Of a DNA stretch of 64,000 nt, positions 63,851 to 64,000 are shown one piece after another. The DNA comes from Deltaproteobacteria bacterium (GTDB lineage Bacteria; Desulfobacterota; Desulfarculia; JACQYL01), in assembly GCA_016208165.1 (NCBI GenBank), contig JACQYL010000026.1, positions 7,228 to 71,227 on the forward strand, given 5' to 3'. The notes under the pieces are model-generated. The model worked only from the letters and a program-made list of their open reading frames with translations. It ran no database searches and had not been told where the DNA came from. Position numbers and translations under genes: made by a program. Numbering within the stretch: position 1 is the stretch's first letter; every line of letters begins with the position of its first letter.

Positions 63851-64000
63851 ATGATAGAAGAGATCCTGGAAGAACTTAGGATGCGGATGGATAAATCCGT
63901 GCAGGCTCTTAAACGTGAATTCTCCCGTGTCTGCAACCTTGGGATAACACCATCATCGGCCAGATCGAAAAGGCTATACTGAAGTCGGAATTGGGTCTCA
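63851..64000 (+). pseudogene. frr: Ribosome recycling factor gene, internally deleted and cut by the window edge
   Basis: The first 27 residues (MIEEILEELRMRMDKSVQAL to FSRV) match the start of Frr, then the frame reads unrelated residues to a stop at 63982. A shifted frame continues with PWDNTIIGQIEKAILKSELGL, the Frr segment normally about 40 residues further on. The block with the conserved TGRASP is missing at about 63931. The gap is near 118 bases. The gene runs off the window. It starts 18 bases after tsf, so pyrH is not between them. Confidence 0.8.

Overview
The window is a dense, roughly 55-60% GC stretch of bacterial chromosome. Gene content suggests a Gram-negative, probably deltaproteobacterial (Desulfobacterota-type) organism: a full division and cell-wall (dcw) cluster, a type II secretion system (T2SS), a type IV pilus motor operon, tandem radical-SAM proteins, an AttH/ABC export cluster and a MurE with the meso-DAP DNPR motif. 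The taxonomic call is an inference from gene families; no rRNA gene is present.

Layout. 1-1.35 kb (+): the tail of a zinc-type ABC permease, a Fur/Zur regulator and a small HTH/zinc-ribbon protein. 1.4-1.7 kb (-): an HNH endonuclease. 1.9-7.0 kb (+): a pilus-motor operon with a membrane coiled-coil protein, two PilT-type ATPases, a degenerate receiver and a PilB/GspE-type ATPase. 7.1-9.0 kb (+): DNA polymerase IV and an orphan CheW. 9.4-14.1 kb: a Met/Gly/Tyr-repeat periplasmic protein with a possible sigma-54 promoter, a PPOX-fold protein, and a leftward pair of radical-SAM proteins with a small membrane protein. 14.4-18.7 kb (+): an ABC ATPase, a two-part FtsX-like permease and an AttH lipocalin-like protein. 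18.8-22.4 kb (+): three tandem secreted paralogues sharing an N-terminal module of about 95 residues; the first ends in an S74 intramolecular chaperone domain.

22.5-55.7 kb is one unbroken leftward run of more than 30 genes. Read in transcription order it starts with a UbiA-family prenyltransferase and mltG. Next come mraZ (with an excellent sigma-70 promoter and MraZ boxes), rsmH, ftsL, ftsI, murE, murF, mraY, ftsW, murG, murC, murB, ftsQ, ftsA and ftsZ. These are followed by a B12-type radical-SAM protein, a glycosyltransferase, a polyprenyl-phosphate sugar transferase, the T2SS genes gspE-F-G-H-I-J-K-L-M-C-D, tadA and tRNA-Ser(CGA). murD and ddl are missing from the dcw series.

56-64 kb (+ except smr): a thioredoxin-reductase-like protein, a HAD phosphatase, a REP-associated tyrosine transposase (RAYT) with a perfect REP-like palindrome inside its own reading frame, an Smr-domain protein, glycerate 2-kinase, a GT5 glycogen synthase with an altered nucleotide-sugar motif, rpsB, tsf and the start of frr. 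pyrH is not in its usual place between tsf and frr.

Three conserved genes (the FtsX-like permease, gspE and frr) each lack an internal block and change frame at the gap. Because frr is normally essential, a sequence or assembly defect must be excluded before biology is read into these breaks. The most interesting candidates for new biology are the tandem secreted paralogues with the S74 domain, the RAYT with its embedded palindrome, the double-PilT motor operon and the radical-SAM pair beside the AttH exporter.
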